Assembly: GCA_040285825.1 (NCBI GenBank)
Contig: JAUPSS010000003.1
Coordinates: 3,100,001-3,164,000 of the forward strand
DNA from: Eukaryota sp. TZLM1-RC
Lineage: Eukaryota; Metamonada: BaSk clade
Direction: 5' to 3'
DNA length: 64,000 bases
Of the stretch, positions 11,029 through 22,462 are shown piece by piece. The translations under genes and the position numbers were made by a program. How positions within the stretch are numbered: the first letter of the stretch is position 1; each line of letters opens with the position of its first letter. The notes below the pieces were generated by a model. It was not told where the DNA came from. It ran no database searches and was given only the letters and a program-made list of their open reading frames with translations.

Positions 11029-11751
11029 AAAGAAAAACACTACAGAGGAGGCCAAAAGTTCTGTACTTTTTGTCAGAAACCAGGCGATGTAATTGCAGAA
11101 GTAGAAACTCCGGCAGAAGTAGAGGCCGAGGAAGACCATTCAGAGGTAGTTATGATAGTTTCAAAAATATTCACAGAGGCCATAGTAGAGGCCAAGGTAG
11201 ACATAGGGGCCGAGGTGGCCGTGGTACGAGAGGAAATAAACATCGTGCTTATATGTTTCATATACACCAATCATCGCATGCTTCAGCTCCCGAATTGAGC
11301 CATACTTATACAACTAGCCAATCGGAACATTCAGCTCAAGCATACCTCTTAAATCAACTCTCTTTCGGTAATGATAATAAAGTAGATAAGTATTTGAGTT
11401 TAATCAGTTTAGAAAGAGATTTATACAATCGAGCAGATGAACCTGCACCTTGTATGAACCACAACAGATCCAAGCAGCCTCAGTTCTTAGAGCTTCAAGT
11501 TAGAATCAACGATACGGTCATCAAAGGCATGATAGACACAGCTGCATTTTGTTCTGTCATTTCCATGTTCAATGTCCATAAATGAAAACGATATAACATA
11601 ATTCATCCCTGCTTGCAATGTATCAACGAATTCGCTTGGGAGTGCACAAGGCATTCTGACGTTCAATGTTGGCAGCATCGCGAACCAAGTATCAATAAAC
11701 CATACTCTCCCCATTATACCAGGTTCGAACAAATTTACAATTGGGGTAGAC
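11029..11751 (+). pseudogene. Gag zinc knuckle, RG-rich tail and aspartic protease remnant
   Basis: The zinc knuckle begins in frame 1 (CTFCQKPGD) and shifts to another frame after about 9 codons (RRCNCRSRNSG), followed by an Arg/Gly-rich tail (RGRGRP, GRGGRGTRG). The protease core at about 11520 reads 'GMIDTAAFCSV', where retropepsins have D-T/S-G. The Gly to Ala change in the catalytic triad would be expected to impair it. The rest of the protease up to 11751 returns to frame 1. Confidence 0.65.
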
Positions 11752-14292
11752 ATGTTACAACAACTTGGGCTACTGACATCTGACCGTTTAGTTATTTTAC
11801 TAGACGAAGAGCGCCGCACCCTGCTAAATGCTGAAGCCATTTTTGATAACAGAATTAAAACTCACCAAATTGGCCACGTAGAATCAACTTCTTGCAGTAT
11901 AGAAGATTTTACTCAGCAATTAGATAGATCTGGATGTGAGATTAATTTAGCTGATAGTGAGTATAATAAGAGTTTGTTTGATATATTAGTTCAATACAAG
12001 GACGTATTCAGCGAAAAGCCCAATAAAGATGGAATCGATTGTCCACCTATGACGATTCCCTTCTACAATACTAATACAATTGTACACAAACCAGCTCGGG
12101 GCCTCAACCCAAAGAAATTACAAATAGCCAATCAGATTTTTGATGAATTGATTGAAATGGGCTATGCAATTGAATCGAACTACAAGTTCAGTTCCCCAAT
12201 AGTATTAGTGATATACCCTGATGATCGGAAACCTAGGTTGACGGGCGATTTCAGTGGTAAAGATGGAGTTAACGCTCATACAATTCCGGTCGAGTCTAAC
12301 TTACCATTAATTTCAGATGTTTTGGAATTTCTGAGTCAGGCCAACTTTATTGCCACTTTGGATTTCCCAAAAGCTTTTTGGCAAATGAAAGTAGCCGACG
12401 AAGATGTTGAAAAGACATCTATCTCTATTCCTGGCAACTCTATTACGTTTAAAAGGGCATGCTTCGGACTAAAGAATATCCCAGCGATTTTTCAAAATGT
12501 AATGATGGAAATTTTTCCAATAGAAGCAGTATTTATTTACATCGACGATATAATCATAATAGGATCAACCCTTCAAGAATTCTTTGACAGAATACAGAGG
12601 GTACTGCAATGCGCAAGGAGTAGAAGAGTCAACATTGGATTGAAAAAATGTAAATTCGTTACTGACAAACAACCAATTGACATTTTAGGCAGCACTTTCC
12701 AATTCAAACAACGAAAAATTAGCAAAAAACGAGTATATGGTTTAATAAACATACCTGCTCCAAAAACTATCAAGGAAGTACGGTCATTAGTTGGCTCAGT
12801 CAATTTCAAGAGATTGGTCCCAAATATTTCACAACTAATAGCACCCATAAATGAGCTAATTAAGCACAAACAACGTCGTGTAAATTGGGAAGCCAAACAC
12901 GATTATCTATTAGATCAAATAAAACAACTGATTATTAATCACATGCCTCTGGAATTACCTTCACCAGACAAACGCATTCTGATTAGCACCGATGCATCTG
13001 ACATCCCAGTAGGAGGAGTCATTTGGCAAGAAATCGCACCTTATGCACCCATTGGAACTGCATTAAAAGATAGGAAAGTAACACCAATTTCCTTTTATAG
13101 TAGGATTTTAACCGATACTCAAAAGCGTTGGTCTACTTTACAAAAAGAATTGTATGCGATACTATTAATACTAACAGAAAGTCATCTGGAAAGCTTTCTC
13201 ATTGCTAGACATCTGACTATTTTCACAGATCACCGGAATATTGCATTCCTCGCCACGGCTCCTGACAAGAACAGAATCGTCAAAAGATGGTTCCCTATCT
13301 TATCAGAATTTGACTTTGATATCTTACACGAAAAAGGAGAAGACAATCACTGGGCTGACATGATGTCAAGAAACATAGACACAAATTTAGAAAATCCGGA
13401 AATAAATCACATTAACTACACACATGATCCCTTTTGGCACGGTGAAATACCACCCCCTGATGACGACTCTGATTATGAAGATTCAGATCCAATCCACATT
13501 TTTGAATTAGCAAAGCACCCAGATTTGCCCATTTTTTCAAATTGGCTCTCAAAAGTTAGATCAGAGCAACAACTAGCCATAAGCAATAATGATCCATTAT
13601 TCAAAAACGCTACACTATGCAAAAACACAGAAATCTGGTTAAATAATAATAATAAAATGATAATCCCGACCAAACTAAGAAAAACGGCACTCAACCTAAT
13701 ACACGGTTTAACCCAATCAGGCCACCCTAGCAAAAACGAAAGTCTTCATAAACTTTCCAAAAGCGATTTCTACTGGCCAAACATGAGAAAAGATCTCATC
13801 AAACATATAGAACGTTGCCCTACTTGCCAAAAAACAGCACCAATAAAGCAATCAAAGACACCCTCAACTGGTTCCCTGTGGGCTAATCGCCCTTTCGCAA
13901 GATTAATCGTGAATACAATTGGACCACTCAATAAAGACAACAACGATAATAAATATCTACTAGTTTTCGTCGATTCATTTACAAGGTATACAATACTTGT
14001 ACCTTTAAAAGAACTTAATTTAGCAAATGCTTTGATATGGAACGTCCGCGCTATTTTTGACATACCTATTTCTATACCTAGCGACAATGGCCCTGAGTTC
14101 GCCAACGAAATATTTAATTTGCTTTGCCAAAGAATGTCAATTGAAATGTCTAAATCAATTCCTTACCATTCTGAAAGCAATGAATTGGTGGAAAGAAAAC
14201 ACCGAGATGTGATACAATGTATAAGGAAATTATTAATAGATTACAACGACTATGATTCATGGACCACATATGTACCTATAACTCAACTATAA
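11752..14292 (+). CDS. Pol: reverse transcriptase, RNase H, integrase
   Basis: A long open stretch in frame 1. The RT has 'LDFPKAFWQM' (first catalytic Asp), 'CFGLKN' and 'YIDDI' (catalytic DD, about 12540). RNase H has 'STDASDIPVGGV', 'TLQKELYAI' and 'TDHRN'. Integrase has an HHCC finger (H..H..CPTCQ, about 13730-13830) and a core with 'PSDNGPEF' and a final 'ELVERKHRD' Glu. The first integrase Asp appears replaced: 'RLIVNTIGPL' where the family has D-x-I/F-G-P. The stretch ends at an in-frame TAA (14290-14292), but homology continues in the same frame. Confidence 0.88.
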   Translation: MLQQLGLLTSDRLVILLDEERRTLLNAEAIFDNRIKTHQIGHVESTSCSIEDFTQQLDRSGCEINLADSEYNKSLFDILVQYKDVFSEKPNKDGIDCPPMTIPFYNTNTIVHKPARGLNPKKLQIANQIFDELIEMGYAIESNYKFSSPIVLVIYPDDRKPRLTGDFSGKDGVNAHTIPVESNLPLISDVLEFLSQANFIATLDFPKAFWQMKVADEDVEKTSISIPGNSITFKRACFGLKNIPAIFQNVMMEIFPIEAVFIYIDDIIIIGSTLQEFFDRIQRVLQCARSRRVNIGLKKCKFVTDKQPIDILGSTFQFKQRKISKKRVYGLINIPAPKTIKEVRSLVGSVNFKRLVPNISQLIAPINELIKHKQRRVNWEAKHDYLLDQIKQLIINHMPLELPSPDKRILISTDASDIPVGGVIWQEIAPYAPIGTALKDRKVTPISFYSRILTDTQKRWSTLQKELYAILLILTESHLESFLIARHLTIFTDHRNIAFLATAPDKNRIVKRWFPILSEFDFDILHEKGEDNHWADMMSRNIDTNLENPEINHINYTHDPFWHGEIPPPDDDSDYEDSDPIHIFELAKHPDLPIFSNWLSKVRSEQQLAISNNDPLFKNATLCKNTEIWLNNNNKMIIPTKLRKTALNLIHGLTQSGHPSKNESLHKLSKSDFYWPNMRKDLIKHIERCPTCQKTAPIKQSKTPSTGSLWANRPFARLIVNTIGPLNKDNNDNKYLLVFVDSFTRYTILVPLKELNLANALIWNVRAIFDIPISIPSDNGPEFANEIFNLLCQRMSIEMSKSIPYHSESNELVERKHRDVIQCIRKLLIDYNDYDSWTTYVPITQL

Positions 14293-15021
14293 ATTAATTC
14301 AACCAAAAGTAGAATCACAAATCACACTCCATATGAACTGATGTTTGGGTCATCCATCAGCCCAAGATCAGATCCTGCTAACATCCTAGGAGGCATTTTC
14401 GATTTTGAATCCAATGTACCACTTTTGCAAGACCTCAAATTTAAGAATGAACGTCTTCAAAACAGATGGGAAGAAGCAGAGCATCACCAACTATTAAATA
14501 CACCCAGTCATACGAAAAACATAGATGAAATTACATTTAATATTGGTGACTATATTCTTCGAAAGACTAAACAACCTAATAAATTGCATGGATCTTGGTT
14601 AGGCCCATATCTGGTTTTAGAAACCCCTTCCAACTCCACCTTATTAATAAAGAACCTGACGACTGGTGAACAAACAAAGGTATCAAAAAGGGACTGTAAA
14701 ATTTACAACGCTGACGATCCTAACGATGTCGATCTACTTAGGGCCATCGCAGCCACAGATTCAGGTAAACATGTCATCGAAGAAATCCTTGACGAGTATA
14801 ATACTGCTCAAGGACCCTTCTGTACTGTAAGATGGTTTGGTGGAGATACTACCGAGGAACCACTCCATTCTATCAGATATTCAGAAGCGTATCAACGATT
14901 TAATAAGAAACCAAATAAAAGAAAACGTAAATCTATTAAATCCAACAACGCAGCTCGGGCTCTCCCCGTGCCTCAGCAAAAGCGTTATCCGCAAAGGAAG
15001 CGGAAGAACAACTGTAAATAA
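14293..15021 (+). pseudogene. Integrase C-terminus with chromodomain
   Basis: Continues in the Pol frame past the TAA: 'INSTKSRITNHTPYELMFG' is the usual end of gypsy integrase cores. The GPY/F-like part follows ('GSWLGPYLVLE'). Residues encoded at about 14770-14890 ('VIEEILDEYN', 'CTVRWFGGDTTEEPL') look like a chromodomain, which in chromoviruses guides integration to marked chromatin. The tail is basic (KKPNKRKRKS). It closes 28 bases before the 3' LTR. Confidence 0.78.
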
Positions 15022-15049
15022 TTTTAATTAAGAAAACGGGAGAAGGTAG

Positions 15050-15170
15050 TGTAGGTATCTCACTAGTGAGTACCTAAGTATATAGAATAACATTAAATAA
15101 AATTATCTTTATCTTAACCCGCCTTAACTAACCCATACATACACAGCTAGTATAATGCCTAACGGCAACA
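15050..15170 (+). repeat. 3' LTR of the gypsy-type element
   Basis: 121 bp with one C/T difference from the 5' LTR, in GCTAGTATAATG versus GCTAGCATAATG. It is preceded by the purine tract AAGAAAACGGGAGAAGG and followed by the TAAT target duplication. Confidence 0.95.
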
Positions 15171-17285
15171 TAATAATCATTTAATGTTCCAATATTCTCT
15201 GATTACGAAATTCTATGATTCCAAAATGGTTCTCATAGATACTCTTAGTGTTGCATTATGTTAGCAAAACTATTCATAACTTACAAGCAGGAAAGTAGAG
15301 AAAAGTAAAGGAGTCTGCATTTGAAACAAAGTAGAGTGGGGTACTGTTGAACGTAGAGCATTGACCTTTCACAGCAACATTGAACGGAAGATGGGAATAT
15401 ATAATTGTATTTATAAACCTATCACTATTTACACCTCAAGAAGCTTTAGAGAAGCTTTAGCTAGACAGCAAGCAGATCAAAATTTTGTAGAGAAAATCTT
15501 GGTTCAATGATTTTCGTCCCATTGATTATGAATTAATTTTATTAAGTGTACATATTCATCAAATATTTATAATCTTGAGAATATGCTCAAAATGTTGAGA
15601 AATTATATTAATTGAGAGTTGTTTCAACCATAGCCTTCGATTACGATGAAGCAGCTGTTGAGATGGTCCGATAGAGTGAAATGAATTGATTAAAACAGTT
15701 TTTTAGAAAATGAAAGTATTAATGTGAAATTGTTACGTTATATATATAGCAGATACGTTATTTCCTTGCATTTCTCCATTTGTATTTTCCTTGCGTGGCT
15801 GTTTTGGACCTATTGCGTTTTCATTCTTAGATGACGTTGTTGAAATTGTGAAATACTGTACTGGTAGAGATTTCGATAAGGATTCTGACAGAAAACAATT
15901 GTTTCTCAATATTTAGGGGTTATGTGTATTGTGTCCTTATTATCTCCTGCTTTATTATTTTTAGGACGTTGATATGAGAAAAGCTTGCAATCAATTGATT
16001 GTGACTGTATTGGGATATGAAGATAAAGAGTTTTAAGTTTATTGTATAGTTTATTCAAATAGGTTGAGAGAACAACAAATAAACCAAGTAAACAATAGTT
16101 TTATGGCTGAAGCGCATAGCATTGACAAAGTCACAAATTGAAAAATTGAACTGTAACTGAATTGTTTTGCCAATTCACCGTTTGTTACAAGAATGCATCT
16201 GTTGCACTTCCAATAATTAAATGTTGCAATGCTGGGATATATAAAATACGTTTTAATGAAAAAGAAACAATTTTTCCTATCAACAATCAACGAAATACTG
16301 AGCTTCCAACACTTTTAAGCCACCACCCATGGTGTGTTTCTATCATTCTACTCCATTAGACAACTATAAACGAGATTGTATCAACTCTTACAATGATAAA
16401 CATTTTGTTATGTCTTTTTATTCAACGTAAATTCAATGTATATTCAAGAAAATCTAAAATTTCTAGCTTATGTCAAATATATTTTAAAAATAGTCAACAT
16501 TTGAGTAAAATAAATCAATTGTTTCTCTAGCAGAAAAGATGCGGTACGAGGAATTGAGATCTTGAAAGACTAATTCCTTACAAATGGTTTTCATCTAGAC
16601 TTTGGAATAAATCATCTTTCCATTAATGAAAAACAGCTATTAGCAACTATGCATTGTGCTCAAACTTCAAAAGGAAATGATTCAACCATGAAATCTAAAA
16701 TGGACAATAGCAATTCAAGACTCTGATATTTCATACTTTGTCATCTATGTCTACTATTTAAAAATTGTTCCATTGGTGATTTTGACTCACAATCAGAACT
16801 GTTTTATTTCTTGATTCATCAGTTTTTTAAGATAAGAATTAGATCAGGTCTTTCCTCAGTCGCAAACCAAAGGAAAAGTTACATAATGAGTTGTGTGATA
16901 AGGTAAATCGCAGTAAACATCTTAATTATTTAGGAAAGGAAGTAAGAGGTTGACAAAATTATTTAAAATTGAATCATGTCCCTATTTGGGCATATTTGTA
17001 TATTTGGAACATTTGATAACTTGGACAACTGCATAAAAAGTGACACAACGCAACAGGTCCAGGTTGAAATGAAGAACACATAGGAGGCAATAATTTAGAT
17101 CCATGAGGCATTTTCCAACAATTTTGCATCGATAAAGGTAATCAGCAGTAGGAAATACATTCAAGGAAGAACTTAATTACAAACTTAATGATTTAAGGAG
17201 TCAGATCAATCAACATATACAGCCAATGATGATCAGCGTTCATATTTTCCGAGTTTAATATAATATGAAATTGTTAATTGAAGAA
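15171..17285. other. Non-coding or decayed DNA with retroelement scraps
   Basis: 15441-15575 is an RLE-A tail on the plus strand ('REALARQQADQNFVEKILVQ' then the usual UTR). 15765-15925 (+) encodes an RLE-B C-terminal fragment ('SPFVFSLRG', 'FSFLDDVVEIVK'). From 15930 to 17285 I see no gene, RNA gene or clear repeat. Confidence 0.55.
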
Positions 17286-17289
17286 TGTA

Positions 17290-18010
17290 CTTTACACCCC
17301 CCATGAAGTTGTCGGTTCTGCTTCAAAGTTCATCAGTTTCAAAATATGGAAATAATTTTCTTACGAATTTGGGTATTTGTCAATCAATTTATTCCTTTAA
17401 TTGATAAGGATTATCTCTCTAACTTTTGTATTGGATTAAATTTTCGTTTCCACATAGATATTCTTTGTTTCATTTTTTCAAATGAATTTCTCATGTCAGG
17501 ATCAAAAGAATTATGAAACATGTAGTATTTCTGAATTTGACATTCTTGATACAATGAGATAAGACCGGGAACACAAAGACCACCCTTACATTTGGGTAAT
17601 TACAGATCATCCACATAAAATAAGGTTCTAGTCACACCTAGTCATGATTTCAACGTTCTACTTAACAGCGTGGTAATAGTAGTTTCGTCAAAATTGATTG
17701 GTAATTCACATACTTGCAAATACCAACGTAAAAGATGTGGCAAACATCATTCAACTATTTTGGCCTTCTGAGTGGGTAGTATTGCTTGATTCTGGAGAAG
17801 TGGTATCATATCTTCACTCCTTGACAAAACATAATTGGAAATACCAAGGGCATTAGAAGCATCTGTTGGGTTTTGGTTACCTGAAACCCGGAAACGCTTC
17901 TCTTTGTTTATCAACGAAGGAAGTTCGACTTCATTAATTTTTAAAAACGGAATAGTTATTGTAAATTTTTGGTCAATTTTTGAATAACAACGGGCACCAA
18001 GTTTTTCAAC
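17290..18010 (-). pseudogene. Decayed LINE-type reverse transcriptase C-terminal region
   Basis: Read on the minus strand, one frame broken by a few stops gives a pattern common in LINE pol proteins beyond the catalytic core: 'VEKLGARCYSKID', 'FRVSGNQNP', 'AILPTQKAKIVE*CLPHLLRWYLQV', then 'KCKGGLCVPGLISLYQECQIQKYY' in pieces. The 'GGLxxPxL' motif and the layout suggest an APE-type or related LINE, different from RLE-A and RLE-B. Without a search this stays tentative. Confidence 0.45.
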
Positions 18011-18153
18011 AGCTGCAACTAAACAAAGAGTGTATTCGAAACCAGAAAATTATGTTTGGGAGAGAAGATGCCTGATCTTGAAGAGTAATATCAACATTCC
18101 TTTGTATCTTTGGAGCTACTTCAGATCTTTGACTACTTTTCACATGCAAAACC

Positions 18154-19044
18154 ATGATCTTAACAACTGTGCTACAAGCTGACACTTTTGCAACTCCTGT
18201 ATGTGACATTTGTGTCTCGTCAGATGACGCATACGCTGTTGTGGGATCCGGTTCTACTGCGAAAATTCTTAATATTGATTTGTCAACTCCTGTAACAGCA
18301 CTGTCACATCCATCTAGTGTGTCGTCTATTTCACTCAGTCGTGACAATACAAGACTTTGCTCATCTTCCTCTCGCTTCTGCCATTACTACGATGTCACTA
18401 CCGCATCAGAGCTACGTCGCCTTTCATCCTCAATGTCACGCCTCTCTTGCTCCCGTTTCTTCTCTCATCGTTCTCTCTTGGTGTCTGGTGACGTAGCTGG
18501 TGGTGTATACCTTTATGACCCACGTAGACACGCTTCTACACCAATTCAAACCTTCTCTGTTTCTGATTCTGTCAGTGCCATTTCTTCCCATCAGTTCGGA
18601 CACTCCACCTTCCTGTGTGGTGCTAGTAATGGGGACGCTTATCTCTATGATTTGAGAAATTGTGCAGTTAAAAAAGATGAATTAGGTGCAAAGTTGCTGA
18701 ATGTCAGTCAGTCACCATGTTTTTACTATTACAGTTTTATAAGTAATAAGTCGGTAGGAATTGTTGACTGTCTCGATGGAAGTTGCCTGAAATTGATTGA
18801 GGTCGATAACTCAAAAATCAATCAACGATTGGGATTGTCAATCATTCGAAATGGTGATTGTCTAGTCTATTCTGACCGCTCTGGAAAAGTCTTCATTTAT
18901 GACCTGTTAATTGATGACGTGATTGATTGTGTTGATGTGGAGAATGGTCCTGTCAGTGCAATTTCCTTGTGTAATAGTAATAGTAATGAGTTTATTCTAG
19001 TTGGTAGTTTTTCAGGCAGTGTTTACCAATGTGATTTGAGATAA
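18154..19044 (+). CDS. WD40-repeat protein
   Basis: 296 residues, single exon. Several WD-type blades are visible through their strand d ends: 'GGVYLYDPRR' (about residue 118), 'GDAYLYDLRN' (about 166) and 'GKVFIYDLLI' (about 248), preceded by short hydrophobic strands such as 'VSAISSHQF' and 'PVSAISLCN'. The whole length fits one seven-bladed propeller with degenerate repeats. Such proteins act as interaction platforms. I cannot assign it to a named complex. The ATG at 18154 is the first in frame. The upstream DNA is a decayed retroelement ending about 140 bases away. Confidence 0.8.
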   Translation: MILTTVLQADTFATPVCDICVSSDDAYAVVGSGSTAKILNIDLSTPVTALSHPSSVSSISLSRDNTRLCSSSSRFCHYYDVTTASELRRLSSSMSRLSCSRFFSHRSLLVSGDVAGGVYLYDPRRHASTPIQTFSVSDSVSAISSHQFGHSTFLCGASNGDAYLYDLRNCAVKKDELGAKLLNVSQSPCFYYYSFISNKSVGIVDCLDGSCLKLIEVDNSKINQRLGLSIIRNGDCLVYSDRSGKVFIYDLLIDDVIDCVDVENGPVSAISLCNSNSNEFILVGSFSGSVYQCDLR

Positions 19045-20380
19045 AGTTATTAAAATTTGTGTTGGGTTCCACTGCAAAGACCAAAGGAAGAGCTTTATGA
19101 ATTAACAAAAACTAAATTTAAATTATAGCCACGTCATCACACGTGATTTGGTGTTATCCAACATCTAACATTTGTGTTTAACAACGATGCAGTTGGCAAT
19201 TTTGATCACTAAACCCCGAACACTGACAATTCTTCTTCGATCTTGTTTTTAGGAAGCAACTGTTGGAAATTAAGTTTGGTTAATTTTCGTACCAACTTTG
19301 TCAATGAAACATGCAAAACTGGTTTAAATTGCATTGTGACAGTACCAATCAGATTCCATTTGTGGTCCTATAAGAGTTCAGAATGTCAGCTCTCCTTCAA
19401 TTCTAATAATGAACATGTCTTTCATGAGAAGTACATAATGACCCTTCAAGGAAATAAAACACAACTACAATCACATTTTTGGAATAAAAAATGGAAGAAT
19501 GAATTTTACTAAATATTAAAATGAAATTTGAAATGTCAGCGTCTTTTTTGATTTTTTAAAAATTCTGCAAATTGTTTTGCTTTTGCGTCATATTCTAGTT
19601 CCTTCTTCTTAATAGATTGCAGAATTTGTTCATTCACTTCTTGTTTGTGTTTCCTCGATTCATGTTGATTTTTCAACGTTCTAAATTTCAAAATGCATTC
19701 GGGAACTATAGAAAGGTCGTTGATCTTTTTGGTTCTATATAGATCAGCGAACCCTTCCCAACCCTGTGTAGACAATGTTATAGTTGGATGCATTGGCTAA
19801 AGGGCTAATACTGAAATGTACCTTGCTTCCTGTGATCAATATTGAGCGAAATTCAGCTCATGTTCGTCTTTTGTGATATCTGGATCAAGACAAATAAAAT
19901 ATCTGTCTTTTCCCAAATACTTTAAGAGAAGGGCATCTGTCAGCTTATCATTCTACTTGCGCTGATTTTGTGATGTTTTTGCAGAAAGAAGCAAGCTGTC
20001 GGTATTGTATACCTTCCTATTCCATGAAGTGGCTTCAGAAAGTAAATGAAGTGAAAGTAGAAGAAGAAAGTCTTTGATTGTAATATCTTGGCTGTAAAAG
20101 AAGGGAAGTGTATCTTCAAAGAAAAATTTGTGAGATCGATCCTTAGAAAAGAGAATATGACAGATTGACAAATGTCTTCAAGTACCCGTCAATGGAGGTC
20201 CAAAAACAAGTCATAGGCTGAGCCGATGCCATAGAAAAGTAATCAGTTGTTTTGGCCTCAGAGCAGTTTCGTCATCACGTCTTTTTTTAATTGGTGTTTC
20301 AGGAAAAAAGTATCCATAAAGACAGGACAAGAGGAAAAAGAAAAACTATATTTCATGATATTTGAAATATATATTTAGTT
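19045..20380. other. Mostly unassigned, decayed coding traces on minus strand
   Basis: Besides the small minus-strand ORF at 19536-19793, minus-strand frames at about 19840-20330 hold protein-like pieces without a continuous frame ('PETPIKKRRDDETALRPKQL', 'DALLLKYLGKDRYF', 'LDPDITKDEHELNFAQY'). I do not recognise the family. On the plus strand 19243-19512 is open but lacks an ATG and features. Confidence 0.35.
19536..19793 (-). CDS. Small basic coiled-coil hypothetical protein
   Basis: 85 codons from a real ATG. The second half is strongly charged and would form a helix or coiled coil ('KQEVNEQILQSIKKKELEYD'), ending 'KNQKRR'. I do not recognise the product. Decayed protein-like pieces lie upstream on the same strand, so it may be the last part of a larger broken gene rather than a free gene. 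Confidence 0.35.
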   Translation of the reverse strand: MHPTITLSTQGWEGFADLYRTKKINDLSIVPECILKFRTLKNQHESRKHKQEVNEQILQSIKKKELEYDAKAKQFAEFLKNQKRR

Positions 20381-20383
20381 GTT

Positions 20384-22462
20384 TTGAAAATTTATCCTCC
20401 ATTTGAATTATTAGCTGCACTTTTGATTGCTTTAGTAAAGCCAGGTAATGGAATTATCCCTGATGGTATAAGCCCCATAGTTGTTGGTGAATCTTTATCT
20501 CGTTTGTTCGCATCGTTAGTTATTGATCGTGTCATAGACAAAGCTTCTAAATTTATAAATCCTCATCAATTTCAAATAAAAACAGTTAAATATGTTTGTG
20601 CTGCTGCTCTTGTTTTTGATACTTTTTTTAGATTAGAAATTAATAATTTTATTTTTAATCTCGACTTCAAAAACAACACGAAAATCAATTTTTGAAGTAA
20701 ATAATTTTGATTTTCTGGAGCTGTCCAGTTTTCTATCACATATATGGTAAAGAATCAGATTTAATATTTAATTAACTCGAATTAAAATCATCTTCTGGTG
20801 TAAAAAAGGTGATTCTTTGTGCCCATCATTGTTTTGTTTAGCTATTCACAAACTTTTAAATATCATTAAGCAAAAATATTCTTCCCCAAAAAAAGTTATA
20901 TGGATTATATATCCTTGATTGGTTCATTTAATTTGCTGCATTTGGTTGCTCAAGAAATTGCCGATTCATATGAACATATTGGGCTTCATCTTAATGCGAG
21001 CAAATACCTTCTGATTGGTTCTTCTGCTTAGGATCTTGTGATAAACGATTGTGTTGTCCCTTTTGCTCACTATCGTATTGATCTTTTAAGTTTCTTGTTT
21101 GTTGGTTAGGAAATGTGCCTCAAATTCAGAATGTTTTACAAGTTATTTTGGAGAAAATGAAAATTGAACTCGATTCAATTTCTTCCTTAAATTTTGAAAA
21201 AACATGTTAAGTTTTGTTTGTTTAAAAGTTGCTATACTGGGAGCATAATCTCACATTTTGACATCTTGTGCTCCCTCCATGGCATTATATTTTTGTCGTT
21301 CCTTTGATTCATTGAGAACAGAATTTTTTGCTGATTTATTGGATGTAGCAACTGGAATGTTGAAAAATCACTTATTTTCTGCAGCAAATTTGGGTGGTAT
21401 TGAAGATTCTCATTTGGTAGTTCCCAGTTGTAGTCCATATTTGAATGAGTTATCTTGTGAGCTCGATAGATTGCCACCACAAATTTGGACCAAATGTTTT
21501 CCCAAATCAATTCAAGAAATTTTAAACCGATCTCTTTTTAATTTGCAGTTTTGCTGTAAAAAGCTTTGAAAAAAATTGTCAGAGATTTTTGAAAGCATGA
21601 ATTTTGATGTTAGATTTGGCTTGACCAAGAAAAAGTATCCCGCTTTTGCAAATCTTTTGCAAGATATGTGTGATGTGTGATAGTACATCTTTTACTTCAG
21701 TAACAACCATTCCTCATGTTTATGGCAATCTCTTAACTGATTATGCTTAGACTTTGAATACGAGATTTCGTTCCTTTATCTGGCCTGATAATTTACCTCA
21801 TTATTTAATTTGTAAATGTTGTCGAATAATTACAATTACTCATTTGGTAAATTGTAAACATTTTATTACTTTTAGAAGCAAGGTTCGGGATTCTATAAGA
21901 GACCAATTATATTGTAAGTGTAAGTCTCATAGAATTGAATTCTTTTGGAACTTTTGCTGTCAAATTTGTTTGATAATGAAGATGATTTTCATAAAAAAAT
22001 AGAAGTGCTATTTGTCATTATTTGGACTGGATGGAACCTTCATTTTGTTGGACGTAATGTCTGTTGATCAAGTGTTGAGCCTGAAATGAAAGGCTTGCTA
22101 ATTCTGAGATTCATAATCCTCTTTCAAATGCTGAAAATCTCAAAATCAAAAAATGAACCTTTGTCCAAATTGTCCAGCCAACAGCAAGCAAAATACAATT
22201 TGGATGCATTTGTATTTTGTCTTTTTGGTGCACTTGCTCTTACGGCTATACGCTTTTTGGCAGATTTTGAAATGATTGTAAAGAGAAGAACTAACAGAAA
22301 TTTCAACAAATTGTTTTGGCAAAATAGAATTGCGTTTTCTATTTTTAAGGGGATGTTGAAGATGGTTTCTGATGCTTTGCTTTCTCTTGAATCTCACTAT
22401 GAGAGTGTTGCATCTAGTTGTTTTATTGTGGGAGAGATGGATTTTTTACATGTTGATTTATA
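20384..22462 (+). pseudogene. RLE-B non-LTR retroelement with reverse transcriptase, decayed
   Basis: The most complete early part of the RLE-B group. RT start: 'IALVKPGNGIIPDGISPIVVGE' in pieces (about 20410-20500). Motif B: 'KKGDSLCPSLF' (about 20800). The catalytic motif reads 'YMDYIS' (about 20900) where YxDD is needed, so the RT is dead. Then thumb 'LHLNASKYLLIG', a helical part (21258-21569), a Cys/His finger near 21810-21860, and endonuclease remnants 'GLDGTFILLDV' (about 22025) with 'WQNRIAFSIFKGM' near the end. Many stops and shifts. Confidence 0.75.

Larger units (their letters stand above)
8285..15170 (+). mobile_element. Ty3/gypsy-type LTR retrotransposon with chromodomain
   Basis: A 6.9-kb element bounded by 121-bp direct repeats (8285-8405 and 15050-15170) that begin TG and end CA and differ at one base. 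The flanks give a 4-bp target duplication TAAT (8281-8284 and 15171-15174). Gene order is gag-like, protease, RT, RNase H, integrase, chromodomain, which is the Ty3/gypsy order; the chromodomain suggests the chromovirus branch. A purine-rich tract (15031-15048) precedes the 3' LTR. Several in-frame stops and frameshifts break gag-pol, so this copy is probably not autonomous. Confidence 0.93.

Noticed and set aside
8285-15170. Retrovirus with envelope gene
   Set aside because: No ORF lies between integrase and the 3' LTR apart from the chromodomain tail.
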